Counted from the stretch's first letter, positions 33,179 through 45,409 are shown. The stretch is DNA of 64,000 bases from Cutaneotrichosporon cavernicola (GCF_030864355.1 NC_083396.1:2480001-2544000); one strand, 5' to 3'. The notes: generated from the sequence alone by a model not told the origin. Program-made: numbers and translations.

Positions 33179-34372
33179 CTACGTGCTCACAGCAATGTTA
33201 CCAGCGTCGCCGCCGCCAGTACCCTCGCCCACGCCAATTTGCTCCTCCTTGGTGCCGCCAAGCTCGAGCTTCTGGAGGAGCTCGTCGAGCTCGTCCGCGC
33301 CGTAAATCTTGGCGAGCGGCTGCTGGACCCCGGGCACGAGAGTCATGGTCGCGAACTCGACTGCTGTCAGTTCGCTGAAACTTTCCAACTCACGCTTCTC
33401 GCTGCTGAGCTTGGTCGAGTCCATCGTCTTGGCCATCGTCTTGAGACACAGAGCCTTGGCCTCCTCGAGAGTGATGTCGTCCTTGTAGTCCTGCTTGAGG
33501 AGCGAGGCGGCGCTCGAGTGGTTCGCGCCGATGCACGTCGCCTTCCACCCTGAGTAGTTGCCCGACGGGTCGGACTGGTACAGCTGGAATCCGTACAGTG
33601 GATCCCAGCCGACGTAGAGGAGCGACACGCCGAAAGGACGCAGACCTGGGGTCAGCTGAATTCCATCGTCCTGTCAGTAGACGCACCGCCAAACTGAGTG
33701 TAGCCTTGCTTCATGTCACACAGGCGCTGCACGAGCATCTCAACTGGGATGTCCTCGTCGTAGGTGTACAGGTGGCGTTGTGCGGAATTGCGCGCATAGT
33801 TGACAAGCGAGTTGGCGTCCGACGTGATACCCGCAAGGCCCGAGAGAATGTTGCTGCGGTCAGCTTAATCCGTAAAGTCGTAAGCTCACTTGTTCAGGAG
33901 GAAGATCTTCTCACCGCCCCCGCCCATCCAAGCCTCCGAGCCTTCTCCACCCTTCCCAGATCCTCCTGGGGCGAGCGACAGGTCGAGGAGCTTGCCGGTG
34001 ACCTTCTGTGGGGTTGTTAGCGGAGTAGCGTTCGTATCGCTCGCAGCTCAACCCACTTTCTCCGCAGCAAGAGCGATGCCCTCCTTAGAAAGGACGGCGA
34101 GGACGGTACCAGCATGGGAGATCGCCTCCATAGCGTACTCGACTGGGGGTTAGTTGCTTCCTTCCTCGCCATCAACAACGTACCCTGGAACAACCGTCCT
34201 GTAGGGTTAGCGCCGTTCTCAGCTAGCAGCTTGATCAGTACTCACCTTCTGGGGAGAATATCGTTGTCCGACCTGTTTAGTTAGCGTAGTTGTCATATCC
34301 AAGCCGCGGAGCTACACACTGTCGTAACGGCGCGCCTGTGATCAGCTGTTGCACCGGCGTTCAGTTTACCAT
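33179..34372 (-). CDS. PRE9: 20S proteasome subunit alpha-3 (PSMA4/Pre9 type)
   Basis: Nine coding exons: 34372-34370 (ATG only), 34335-34320, 34272-34246, 34198-34184, 34142-34057, 34005-33890, 33853-33687, 33645-33394, 33360-33179. They total 864 nt and 287 aa. The spliced start [20 protein letters not shown] followed by VEYAMEAI is the proteasome alpha signature; [22 protein letters not shown] and [20 protein letters not shown] identify alpha-3, which forms part of the outer ring and gate of the 20S core. A Gly-rich insertion ([19 protein letters not shown]) after KLLDL is not usual for the family. All eight introns are GT-AG, 33-51 nt. The last one (33361-33393, 33 nt) is a multiple of three with no stop, but its removal restores the conserved SEKLEFATMT. 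The gene is divergent from the oligopeptide transporter. Confidence 0.94.
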
Positions 34373-34748
34373 TGTGAAGAGAGTTCTAGGAGGTGGAGAG
34401 AAGTGAAGGCGAGATCAATTTCAGGCGCGTCTCCTCTCTATCTTGATGAGAACGAGTGAAGTAGTCGCGAGAGTTGTAGACGTGAGTGACTGCAAGCCAG
34501 TGGTTGTGGTTGTGGTCAGCTTGAGGTTGCGACAACGATGACGGCTGCAACGCGCGTCTCTACTAGCCACGTCATTGTCTTACCCACGTGGCATGATATC
34601 AGATTGAATTATTGAATCATGGGATGCAAGGGCATCTCCGCTCATCCGCGGTTGTGGAGGTCAGGCACGCGGGCCACCGCGTCGCCAAACAAGGAGGTAC
34701 TTATCATGACCCGAACCTTCAACGACGCAATCGCATACATGACCTAGC
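34373..34748. promoter_or_regulatory. Divergent promoter region, proteasome alpha-3 / oligopeptide transporter
   Basis: 376 bases separate the two ATGs on opposite strands, so both promoters must lie here. I looked for the yeast proteasome element GGTGGCAAA and did not find an exact copy on either strand. No other operator is claimed. Confidence 0.5.
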
Positions 34749-37666
34749 ATGTCCGTGCGACCAGAGGAAGCCCAGGCATACGAGTTGTCCGAGCTCGACC
34801 GCTCACCCAAGCTCGATGCGCTGGACGACGACGCAGAGCAGCTTCCCCTGCTGGACAATGAGGACAAGCGGTCCTCAGTGGACTCGGATGACTCGGGGCT
34901 CGGCTTCGTCCAGGTGGCACATGAGGACGAGCTCGTAAGCTCGACCGAAGTCGAAGCCCTCATCGCGCGAGTGAGTCGTTAGCTGATGGCGCTGACCCAG
35001 TCCGTACCCTCCATCGACGACCCCACACTACCCACCCTCACGCTGCGGGTGATTGTGCTCGGCTGCTTCTTCTGCATTATGGGAGCGGCCGCGTCCACCG
35101 TGTTCTACTTCAAGAGCAATGCTCCCAGTTTCTCCAGTTATTTCGTCATCCTTGCCACTTACCCATTAGGCCATGCGCTCGCGAGCGAACGCCTCGTCTC
35201 ACGACACAAGACGTTGTTCGGTGTCGACCTCAACCCAGGTCCCTTCAGTGTCAAGGAAGCCATTCTCATCAGGTCAGCTCAATCGTTCTCCGCCAAGCTG
35301 ACTCCAGCGTCCTCTCCTCGTCAGGCGCCATGTCTGCGTACGCGGCCGACATCCTCGCCATGCTCGACCTGTACTACAAGGCGCCGCTCGCGACCATCCC
35401 ATCCATCATCCTGCTCCTCACGACGCAGTGCATCGGCTTCGGCCTGGCCGGTTAGCTTCGTTGAGTCGACCCAGCTGAATCCAGGCATGCTTTACAACCT
35501 TCTCGTTGCCCGGCCGGCAATGTACTGGCCCTCAACGCTCGTAGTGGTCCAGCTCTTTACGACGCTGTACGACACCGCGGCCACGAACAAGGCGGCGCGC
35601 ATGCTCACGAATCGAAGGCTGCACGTCTTCCTCGCCGTCTTCATCTTCACCTTTCTGTGGCAGTTTTTGCCGTTCCTTTTCTTCCCGATGCTCACGTCGG
35701 TCGCGGTCCTGTGTCTCGTCAACAACGAGAACTGGTGGATGCGCACATTTGGGGGCGCGTACACCGGCCTCGGTATGCTCGACTTTAGCTTTGATTGGTC
35801 CAGCGTCGGCACTTCCGGACCGCTGTTTACGCCGCCGTGGGCGCTCGCAAACTGGTTTGCGGGCCTCATCGGGATGATCTGGGTGGTGAGTCGTTGTGCG
35901 TGATGTCGCTCATGGCAGATCGTGCCGCTTATGCTGTTCTTCAACTTCTGGTGAGTGGGGGAGAGTTCCTAGCTGATAGGTAGGGACGCGCGGGAGTTTC
36001 CCTCTCCTCTGTCGTCTGGCTTGTACAACGCGACATACCACCAGTATGTATTCTGCTGGACACAATTGACCCCAGCTTCGACGTCCAAAGTGTCCTGAAT
36101 CCTGACCTCTCCTTCAACGATGAGGCCTGGGAGACTGCCGCGCCGCTGCTCCTCACACCTTACTTGTGAGCTGCGGTTCGTCCTTGGCGAGCTCACGACA
36201 GTGCTGTCACATACGGCTTGTCCTTCGCGGCGCTGTCGAGCATCCTCGTGCATGTGTGGATCTGGCACCGCGATGAGATTAAGGAAGGTGAGCTCACAAC
36301 GGTTGCACAGCTGACTGCCAGCTCTCACAAACCGGGCACCGATGAACGATGTCCACAAGTAAGAGGGACTTTGAGGGCGTTCTGACAGACTCAGCACACT
36401 CATGCGTAACTATCTCCCCGTGCCGCAGTGGTGGTATATTGCCATTCTCGGGGTCAACTTTGTGGCGGCCGGTGAGCTGAGCTAACCCCGGCTCAAACTG
36501 ACATCCAGTTCTCATGGTCATGAGTGCCCCTCTGCAGACGCCGATCTGGGCACTCGTCTTGTCCCTAGCTATTGCAGCGGTACGCGCAGCACTTGATCTT
36601 CACACGTCTGATCCCAGGTCTTCCTCGTTCCCATCGGCGTTGTGGCGGCGGTGTCTAACACGCAGATCGGCCTGGTACGTGTCTCTACAATGCAGCCGCT
36701 GACATGACAGAACGTCATCACGGAATTGTGAAGCGCGAGCCGTAGCCCATGCTAACCTTACAGCGTTGCAGGCTTCTTGATGCCTGGCAAGCCGATTGGC
36801 AAGTATGTACCCCGGTTGTTGAGACTCTGGCTAACTTATCAGCGTGACATTCAAATGCTTCGGCTGTGAGCCAATGCTTCGACGTCTCAACTGATTTACC
36901 AGACATGGCCATGTCGCAGGCTCTGCAGCTTATCACAGACCTGAAACTCGGCTGGTACACATCGATTCCGCCGCGTGAAATGTTCCTTGTCCAAATCATT
37001 GGAACGGTGCTCGGTGCGCTGACCAACTGTGAGCGTCGATTTTGAACCAAGACTAAGCGTTCCAGACATGACACTCCTCTCCGTTCTCTCCTCGAAGCGC
37101 CCGTTCCTCGACGGCACGACACCAGACCCCACAGGGCAGTGGACCGGCCGGCGGCCTGGCATCTTCTACTCGGCGAGCATCATCTGGGGTGCCGTGTCTC
37201 CGCGTCGCTTTTTCGCGGGCAAGTATTGGGTGCTCTACCTAGGCTTCCCATTCGGCGCGATCCTTCCTTTCGTGTTATGGCTCGCGCACAAGCGGTGGCC
37301 TGGCATGAAGATCAACAAGGTGAGCACCAGGTGACATCTAAAGCTATAGCTGTTTCGCACACAAACTGATATCACCAGGTGTGCGTGCCGGTCGTCCTGT
37401 CAGCAGCCATCCTGTTGCCCGAGTACCCTTCGAACATTATCCTCACCGGTGGCATCACTGCCTTCGCGGTCAATGGGTGGATTGCGAAGCAGTATCCCAA
37501 GCTGCACGGGCAGTTTGTGTATGTGATCAGCTCTGGTCTGGACGCGGGGACGTCAATTACAGCGTTAGCCATCTACTTCCTGTTTAGCGTCTTGACGGAG
37601 TGGACAGCGCCAAACTGGTATGGCAACTCTGCGATCGACAGCGAACATTGCAAGCCTGGCAGTTGA
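34749..37666 (+). CDS. Oligopeptide transporter, OPT family
   Basis: Eighteen exons are inferred: 34749-34970, 35001-35272, 35308-35450, 35485-35885, 35919-35950, 35984-36043, 36076-36165, 36202-36287, 36322-36358, 36395-36471, 36509-36579, 36618-36674, 36711-36727, 36764-36802, 36843-36865, 36903-37028, 37066-37319, 37379-37666. They total 2295 nt and 764 aa with every phase matching. An acidic N-terminus (74 aa) leads to SVPSIDDPTLPTLTLRV, then family landmarks: NAPSFSSYFVILATYPLGH, VLNPDLSFNDEAWE, VAAVSNTQIGLNVITEFVAG and DLKLGWYTSIPPREMF. OPT proteins import tetra/pentapeptides or related substrates with protons at the plasma membrane; the substrate here is unknown. For intron 1 an alternative donor at 34935 gives a 66-nt intron, also in frame. 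The gene has 17 introns, 15 of them 30-38 nt. Confidence 0.92.
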
Positions 37667-39305
37667 GTGTTTTGTATATATATGTAGAACGGAGCCTTGC
37701 GATAGATTCCATGACATCTGTATCAAGGTCTTGCGACTATTTTGGACAGACGTATCTCTAGGGAGTGAGTGGGGGAAGTGTGTCGGTTGGACCCCAGATG
37801 TGAGTGCCTGTTTGGCATACGTTGGATCATTGAATGGGATGCTGTGGGGCGTTCAGGTTGGGTGTTAGGATGATGATGAATGCCGAGTCAAGGAATCAAG
37901 CCAAGCCAAAAAGAGCTCGTTGTATTAACGTGTAAACCCTCGTGTTTTGAAGCAATGATATATAGCCAAAGGTCCCCAAATTGTTTTCACCCTGCATGTA
38001 TTAACCCTTTTGCCTCCGCTCTAGACCCCCCCCTTCCTATCAAGTGCTATTAGACGACACGGCCAACAGAAAATCGGAAAGACGCCTTTCAAAACCACGA
38101 CTGAAACCCTGGGCCCTGGGTTTGATTCAACTCTCAGTTGACCCCTCCCCAACCACCCTATAGTACTTAGAGTTCTATCACAATAATAATTGAGTAATAC
38201 GAGTATACGAGTAGTACAGCTTTTACTGTTTTACTTTATTGGCCACCAAAGTAAGCCCAAAGAAGCCAAAGGTCCCTTTTGAATCCCTACAACGGGCCCT
38301 TTCCACACACATCTAAAGGGTCCCCTTTGACCCTTTACTTGGTTAACCTTGGGTTTCGTATGTTGCCATTTGGTTGGGTGCTTGAACCCCCTTCTTTACC
38401 TCTTTCCCCTCCACCGCCTCTCTCTCCCTCTCTCTCTACACCCCCTTCTCTCTGTATCTGGCCATCGTTGCAGTCGTGCATTTTCCCTGTCAAATCACCA
38501 CCCAACATCCCGGGTCTTCAAACTCGTTTGTCCTCTTCATTCATACCCAGCCTATCCAGGCCTCCTCTCACTCCTTGCCCAAACCCCCTCAACGCTCTCA
38601 TCGTCATCCCTTGCCCCTTGACCGCCATTGCTTGATACCTCGACAACGCCAGACGACCTCAAGACCGCGCGTGCGCTTTACGACACGCATCTGTACAAAG
38701 TGTAACGATTGTCACCGCCACCTATTCCCCATCCACGCGCCCCAACCACCCCTAAGGAGCAAGCCGTTGCACCGCACTTGGCATCTTTGCCCTCGCATCA
38801 TCTCCCTCCCTCCCTCCCTCCCTCTCTCTCTCTCTCATTTCTCACTGGGCGCTCGACGATTTGGTTCAACTGGACATTGTTTCTTTGACATTCAAACGAA
38901 CGGGCCCTTTTCTACGTGGTCCTATACCCACCTCACCACACACCACCGCGCACGACGCACGCCATCATCCAGACTTGCCATCTTCCACCCTACACTCAAC
39001 ACCCACGCCCCCTCCCACATCATCACTCACTCGCCACTCGCTCCACATACCCCTTCGCATTCAATAGGTGAGACCACTCTCGCTATCTGCGCAGTCGCAC
39101 TGTGACACACTCCACTTGTCTCTCTCCGTCCCCACCGTCGCCAACATATTCAACCAGGCGATTTGCATTAGCCCACTCGTACGGCATCCCTCAAACGCAC
39201 ATTGCGCTTTCTTCTCAGCAATCACGCAACGCGGAGATTGAACAAGGCATTTGACGACGACGCACACACCTCGCGTCGCCGTGGCTGCGCATCGTGCACG
39301 ACGCC
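37667..39305. other. Upstream region and pyrimidine leader of the Zds1-like gene
   Basis: The first part (about 37870-38350) is A/T-richer, with no gene. From 38360 to 39300 the + strand is almost continuously C/T-rich, including CCCT and CT microsatellites at 38801-38836. The 209-codon ORF here is a by-product of this composition. I take it as promoter and 5' leader of the gene at 39306; an intron in the leader is possible but not shown. Confidence 0.5.
38801..38836 (+). repeat. (TCCC)n/(CT)n microsatellite
   Basis: TCCC units followed by CT units give 36 pyrimidines in a row within the leader of the Zds1-like gene. Confidence 0.85.
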
Positions 39306-42300
39306 ATGTCGGCCATCTCGGAGGAGGAACTTGAGAGGGAGGTCCGCACACTCAAGTACGTGGATGTTTCCCCACCCACCCACCGCACATCTTCCTTACC
39401 CCTCCTTGTTAGCACATCATCGTCCGATTCTGGATCATGTCGTCGTGCTGCTCTTTCTTCTTATTAACGCGCAGACACTTGCGACGCAGGTCGGCGACTG
39501 GGACAGGTCCAGGCGAGCTCCCGTTGGACCCGGACCTTCCCCCACCAGATTCATTCCAGCAAGGGTCTGAAGCTATGCAGTACTCGTCCAACGACGATGT
39601 GACGCTCAGCTTGGACGGCGACTCGGGTCTGTTCTGGGTGCCAGCGCATCTCCATCCAGAACTAGCGCCGGGCGAGTTTCGCAACTTTCTCAAGTCGCAC
39701 ACGGTCGATCCAGATGCCGACGGCAGTGATACGGACGAGGCCACGCTGGCGCGCAGCCCGTCGTGGCTCGCGCGTAGCAGGTCCATGTCTGTCCACCTGA
39801 ACCGCAAGAAGTCGATGCTGTCCAAGCAGTATACGCCTAGGCCTGGCGACAATGTCGAGACGGAGAGAGTTCCTGTCAGGCGCGGGTCGTTGGCGGCGCG
39901 TCACACCGAGCATGGCCCAACCCTCCGTGATCTGCAGAAGCTTGAGGAGCTCGTCGACGACCCCGAGTTCACGCAGAACCCGGACAAGATGCGCGAGGTC
40001 CTGCGGCGAAGCTTGAGCCAGCGGATGCAACCTGGATGTGAGTGTCCCGTGCGCCTGCCCTGTGCAGCTGTGCTGATACACGACAGTGAACGAGACAACC
40101 GAAGGTGACGGTGAGACCGACGCACCCCTCCTCCCACCACGTACTGGATCCATCATCCGTCGCACTGCGAGGACAAAGATCCGCAAGGGACCAAACGATG
40201 GCAGCCGACGGTACTCGTCTGGGCGGCGTCAGCGCATCACTTCACCTAGCCAGCAGCACATCCGCGGCGAATCTTCCTCAATGGAGGATGGTGATCGGCG
40301 CAGCGATGAGCGACGCAGTGACGAGACGAGCGAAGAAACCAGCGAGGCATTCCACGAGCCTGCGCCCGTCGCAGTGGAACACGTTCCCGCACACGACGAC
40401 TCGACGGACGAATCCCAAATCGTCGATGCGTACACGCGGGCGTCGGTAGTGGAACCTTACGATGATAGCAGGTCGCCGAGCCCTGACGAGCCTGCGCAGG
40501 CAGCTGTGCCGCACGGGCGGCAACGCCCTCACCTACATCCTATCATCACGAGCGTCGAGAAGCCCGGGTTCACTCCGGCGCAGCAGGACGCCGACTTGAG
40601 CGCGGCTCTCCACGCTGTCACCTTGTTACCACCATCTGGCGCCTCGGAGGACATATTCCAGGCGCGCCCGGACTCGTTCATGGACAACTATGCGGACGTG
40701 TACGCTGGGGACGAGGCATATCGGGCCTACCTAGAGGAGGAAGAAGAGGGGCCACCTGCACCTTCACCGCCGTCCGAGGCTGCTGCAGTGATGCAGCAGC
40801 AACAGCCGCAGGTTCCGGGCCAGCAGGCTCTCTTGCCTGGAATGGCGCCACCATTACAGAGCATGCCGCCCAGCATGTCAACCTCTGGGCAACAGCGGCC
40901 AGTTCCTCCGACGCTGGTCATCGGCCGCCCACCGTTAGCGCGCACAGACTCGAACGCGTCGGTGCAGTCATCTGCATCTTCTACCGCGACTGCGACCTCC
41001 ACTTCGACGACTCCACCTCATCACCACCCTGGCCGAGAGAAGGAGAAGGAGAAGAGCCGGAAGGGTCTGTTCGGCAAGAAACACAGCAAGGAGAAGGACA
41101 AGCCTAAAAAGGAGAAGGACGGACTCTTTGGCGGCCTGTTCGGAGGCTCAAAGAAGAAGCAAGAGGAGGCCTCGTCGGTTTCCAACTTTGCGACCGCTGG
41201 GCCTGCAGCTGCCGCCGCACTCCTTGGCACATCCAAATCTGCCAGGTCGCTCCAGCCTTCAGGCGCGTCATCGCCCACCTCGCCGGGATTTTCCAACTTT
41301 GCCCGCTATCCGATTCATGTCGAGCGTGCTGTCTACCGCCTCAGTCACATCAAGTTGGCGAATGCGCGCCGGCCCCTGATTGAGCAGGTGCTCATCTCGA
41401 ACCTCATGTTCTGGTACCTCGGCGTCATAGGCAGAGCTGCAGGTCCCGCGGAGGACTCAAAGCCCGGCACGGTCAACGGTCTCGACAAGGACCGCGACGA
41501 GACCCAGCGTACTCCTCCGCCCAAGGGAACGCCACCCCTATCGCCGGACTCTGGGCAGTTTGAGGACAAGAGTGCACATCTGCGCCAGCAGCTGTCCACG
41601 TTACAGCAGCAGCCGCGACGGGACGAGCAGCAGCAGGAATTGTCGCCTCCACTGTCGCCGTCGCCGACTCGCAAGACGGGTCTCGTTAAGCCGGAGCGCA
41701 GCAGAAACGCAAACAACAGCGAGGCAGCTTACCGCGCGCCACAGTATGGCAAGCAGAATGCGCAGATGGAGCAGGAGATGCGTCCTGCGCAGCTCAAGCC
41801 AACTCCGCAGCCGCCACAGCAGCAGCAGTCCACTCATCGCACATCCCCACCCCCTCCACAGCGAGAGCAGCAGCAGCCTCCGGCGTCTTACCCGCAGGCT
41901 CCTGCACCCGCCCCTCGCACATCATCCATACCATCCAATCCTCAGCGCACGCGGTCCCCTCCATCACCAGCACACCAACATCCGCAAACGTGGCCCGAGT
42001 ATCCACCAGGAGTTGCCCCGCCGCGACCGCAGCAATTTGCCCCTGGCGGTGGCCGACCCATCTCGCAGCAGCCCGAGCGCCGGCCCCAACCTCCACCAGG
42101 CGCCCAACCAGCTCGTCCCCAGCAGCCGGGCATACGCCCGCCCCCTCAACAGCAACACCAGGGAGCACAGCAGACGGCCAATGGATCCATGCGATCTGAC
42201 CGGCCAATGTACGCGCCGTACCCAAGTGGTGGCGGTGGTGGGCCTGCACAGCGTAACGCAGGCCAACCTGGCCAGGGATACCCGTATCCCCAGCAATACG

Positions 42301-42677
42301 CTCGGCCTGGGCACCACGGACCCCAGCCTGGCCAGATATTCTCGGCTCAGCCCGGTCAGATATTCCACCACCCGCAGTACCAGAACCAACCGCGGCCCCC
42401 TGGTGCCGCACCAGCTCAGAACAGGGGAGAGCCGCAACGGTTACCACCTGGACAACAGCAGGGGCCGGCCCTGGCGCAGACGCCACCTAGACGCGGGTCA
42501 TCCAACGCGCCCGCGGACCCGTACGGGCGCCAGGGCTACCAGCAGGGCGGGCAGACGTCGCCTACCAATGGCGGATTTTATTCTCAGCAACGTCCACCTG
42601 GTCAGTACCAGCAGTACCCGTCAGGCCAGCAGCGCGCACAGCCAGTACCGTCTGGCCAATATCCGCACCACCGGTGA
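39306..42677 (+). CDS. Zds1/Zds2-family protein (PP2A-Cdc55 regulator homologue)
   Basis: Three exons (39306-39355, 39475-40037, 40087-42677) give 1067 aa. The N-terminus reads MSAISEEELEREVRTLKHLR and is followed by FWVPAHLHPELAPGEFRNFL and SVHLNRKKSMLSKQYTP, features of fungal Zds proteins. The Zds C-terminal domain is at about residues 608-655: PIHVERAVYRLSHIKLANAR followed by RPLIEQVLISNLMFWYLGVI. In budding yeast this domain binds the Cdc55 subunit of protein phosphatase 2A and controls mitotic entry and exit. Just before it is a Lys/Glu-rich patch (KEKEKSRKGLFGKKHSKEKD), and after it a Gln/Pro/Tyr-rich tail of about 410 aa, whereas in yeast the domain is near the end. Introns are 119 and 49 nt. 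The long acidic and Gln-rich parts are presumably disordered. Confidence 0.87.
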
Positions 42678-44252
42678 TCGCGTTCACACACACACAGCGA
42701 GGTCCACGGACATTGTCGACGACCAAGCCCACCAGATATTTCTGCCGTATACCGTACCATCACTCTCTAGCATCACACTCGTTGACAGAGGGGCTCGTTG
42801 ACAGAGAGGGAACCGGCCGTCAGCCGGAGTATATAGGTCAATGATGACAGGCCTTGTAACATTTGTGAATTGGCATCCATGTACAACAAGATCAACTAGA
42901 CGGACCTGCGCGTGACTGGGCTAGATTACAATATATTCCAACTGCATAGGCTATGGAAGTGTGCCTGCACCCCTCCTACATCGACGTCTTAATGTGACCG
43001 ACAACATTGCGCAAGCGCTGGAGAAGTACAGCCTAAGCTGCTGTAGGCACACTTAGTTGACATCCTCGCGTGGGATATGCCCAAAGGCGCGCAAGAGAGT
43101 CATGAGTGGTGCCAGGGTGTGGGCAGGAAGGGAGTTACGGGGAGGGAGGGACAGAGAAAAGAGGGTTAGTTGTCGTCAAGACACGCGCCAGGATACAGCA
43201 CAGATTGCATTACTTGCCTTGACATTGTACAGATGTGATGTTTGCACAAAAATGAGACCCCGCCAAGGAGTAGAGTGGACCCAAGGCGGGTCTATTTGTA
43301 GTGCAGTCGTTCTGGGCCCATTCAGGAATCCGGTCTCGCACGGAACAGCGAGGTGGAGCAGATGGAGCCGTACACACGTGAGCTAGCAACCCTGCGGGGA
43401 GGGGTGTTCCCGGGGGGGGGGGGGGGGGAGAAGGAAGAGGAGATAGGGAGGGAGTGGGGGATAGGGAAGGAGTAGAGAGAGCAGTAAGTCGCCTAGCACA
43501 TTGAGAACATGCGTTACGTCGGTACGTTGGATGTCGGTAGATGGAGAGAGACAAACTTGGTCCTTGACTTTTTAAAGTCGAGGTGCGAGGTGGAGGAGCG
43601 GGAGTAATTTCCCAAAAAAAAAATGACGTGGGTAATTTAGACGCGTCAAGTAGTTGGCACGACCGCGACGCGTCCCCACCCGTCGACAGACCTCCACCTC
43701 TTATCTTGGGGAAGACATGAGGCGGTGCATGATCCATGATGGCCAGACCCGACTGGTCGACCATGGTAAGTTGAGCCTTTGAGCAGCGCACAGCTGAGCA
43801 GCAGAGATTCAATGGATCGAATGTAGCAGAGCAGACCAGGTGACTACATCAGAGGGATGCAAGGAACGGGCCCAGCCCAGTTCCGGGGGTTGTCATGGAC
43901 CGGAATATGGGGGTTATGATGCCGAGAACGGCCTACCTGCATCTCTTCCTCTTCTCGCTCTACTTATATCTGGGAGACGACGGCAGTCGAGGCGTCACAC
44001 TAGTACGCAAGCTCGCTGATAACGACAACTAGCAGCGTTACTATACAATAGCAGAGTGTGGACCCAATAGGCCCGATTACACATATCCTGCCAAATAGAC
44101 AAATAGACAAAAGCCTCCGCCCCATGTCCAACCCAGGCCGGACGTTGCTCGATCCTCGACGCGTCTCAATCCGCTGAACAGTCGCCATTTAGCTTCAACA
44201 CATCCGCATCCGCCACCCACAAACACATTCATCATCAACACATCCCGTCGCC
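42678..44252. other. Intergenic region with poly-G tract
   Basis: No gene can be supported. The 200-codon minus ORF at 43210-43812 is Pro/Ser low-complexity and lacks any known feature. A run of 17 G lies at 43412-43428. The last 200 bases before 44253 presumably hold the CKS1 promoter. Confidence 0.4.
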
Positions 44253-45087
44253 ATGCCCAACCCCAAGGCGTCAACACTCGAGGAGTTGTCCGAGAGGTAT
44301 GCATAATCCTGGATACGCTGACACAAGAATCATCTACTCGGAGCGATGTGAGTCGCACGCGCTGTCCTTGACTTGCCCTTCCTCGACCTTGCTCGGCATT
44401 ATCACACCACCCACTTGCCGTTTCATCCATCGCCGCATGCGCGTGCCGAGCTCCTGTCGCCATGTTGAAGTGCAGCTCGCTCAGGCCCGGCGCGCGTGGC
44501 TGTGCGTTGCCGGAATCATCACCTCACTGCCGACGAGGACGCCGATAACAAAGATAGATGCTGACACAGTCTGCCGACATGATACGCTCCACACATCCTG
44601 CTCCATCCTCACGTCACCTTTTACATTATCCCACAGACTCTGATGACAACTTTGAGTATCGCCATGTCATCCTCCCAAAGCCCATGCTCAAGCTCATCCC
44701 AAAGAGGTTTGTGCTGTCTCGGCTCGCCTGACTTCTATGCTGACGCTTCGCTCTTGATGACTTGGCGCTCGATTCACGCCATCCGACCGATCTTCCATTC
44801 CGCATACCTTGCCTCCTCTCGCGCGCCGTCCCCCTCCCTCTTGCCTTGCTCGCCCAACAGCTACTTCTCTGGTGACGACTCCGGCCTCCTCCGCATCTTG
44901 GAAGAGCACGAGTGGCGGGGAATCGGAATCACGCAGAGTCTCGGCTGGGAACACTTTGAGGTGCATGCACCCGAGCCGCACATCCGTGAGCTTGCCCGTT
45001 CGTCTTGAGCTAACAGCAGTCCTCTTCCGGCGACCACTCGTGAGCCGTTTCGGTCACTTGCACAGCTAACGGCAGCCCGGCAAGTAA
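44253..45087 (+). CDS. CKS1: Cyclin-dependent kinase regulatory subunit CKS1
   Basis: Exons 44253-44296, 44328-44347, 44637-44706, 44861-44985, 45020-45039 and 45076-45087 give 96 aa. The spliced protein has [29 protein letters not shown] and [20 protein letters not shown] followed by APEPHILLFRRP, all diagnostic for the Suc1/CKS family. CKS proteins bind cyclin-dependent kinases and phosphorylated substrates, and are needed for cell-cycle transitions. Introns are 31, 289, 154, 34 and 36 nt; the two long ones are unusual for this window. If the last intron is not spliced, the protein would end VSRFGHLHS at 45069 instead of RRPLPGK. Intron 4 has tandem acceptors; the downstream one gives the conserved ILLFRRP. 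Confidence 0.92.
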
Positions 45088-45409
45088 TCTCCTGATCGCG
45101 CACTTGTACTAGTCTCTCCATCTCTCACGCGCACTGCGCAAGCATCCATGTCCGCCCAGCCGATATGCCATGGCCATATTCTGTCTCGTCGAGCTACTGA
45201 CTCATGACTGATGCAAGGTGCGTGCAAGCACTGCACCGTGCCGTGGCTGATGGTGTGGCGTGGGACGCGTGCCTGCGCATGTCCAAAGAGTCCAAGCTTA
45301 AAGCTGGCTACTAACAGCTGGCCTGACCTGACCATCTGGTGTCACATCGCTCTCAAGGGGACTTTATGCATCGGTATAGCGCAACCGGTCGCAATAGCTC
45401 ATGGATACT

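Noticed and set aside
38476..39105. 209-codon + ORF upstream of the Zds1-like gene
   Set aside because: It is a product of a long C/T-rich leader (Pro/Ser/His/Leu only) and not a plausible protein.
43210..43812. 200-codon minus-strand ORF with Pro/Ser runs
   Set aside because: It is low-complexity, includes the poly-C complement of a G17 tract, and has no recognisable domain or splice structure.
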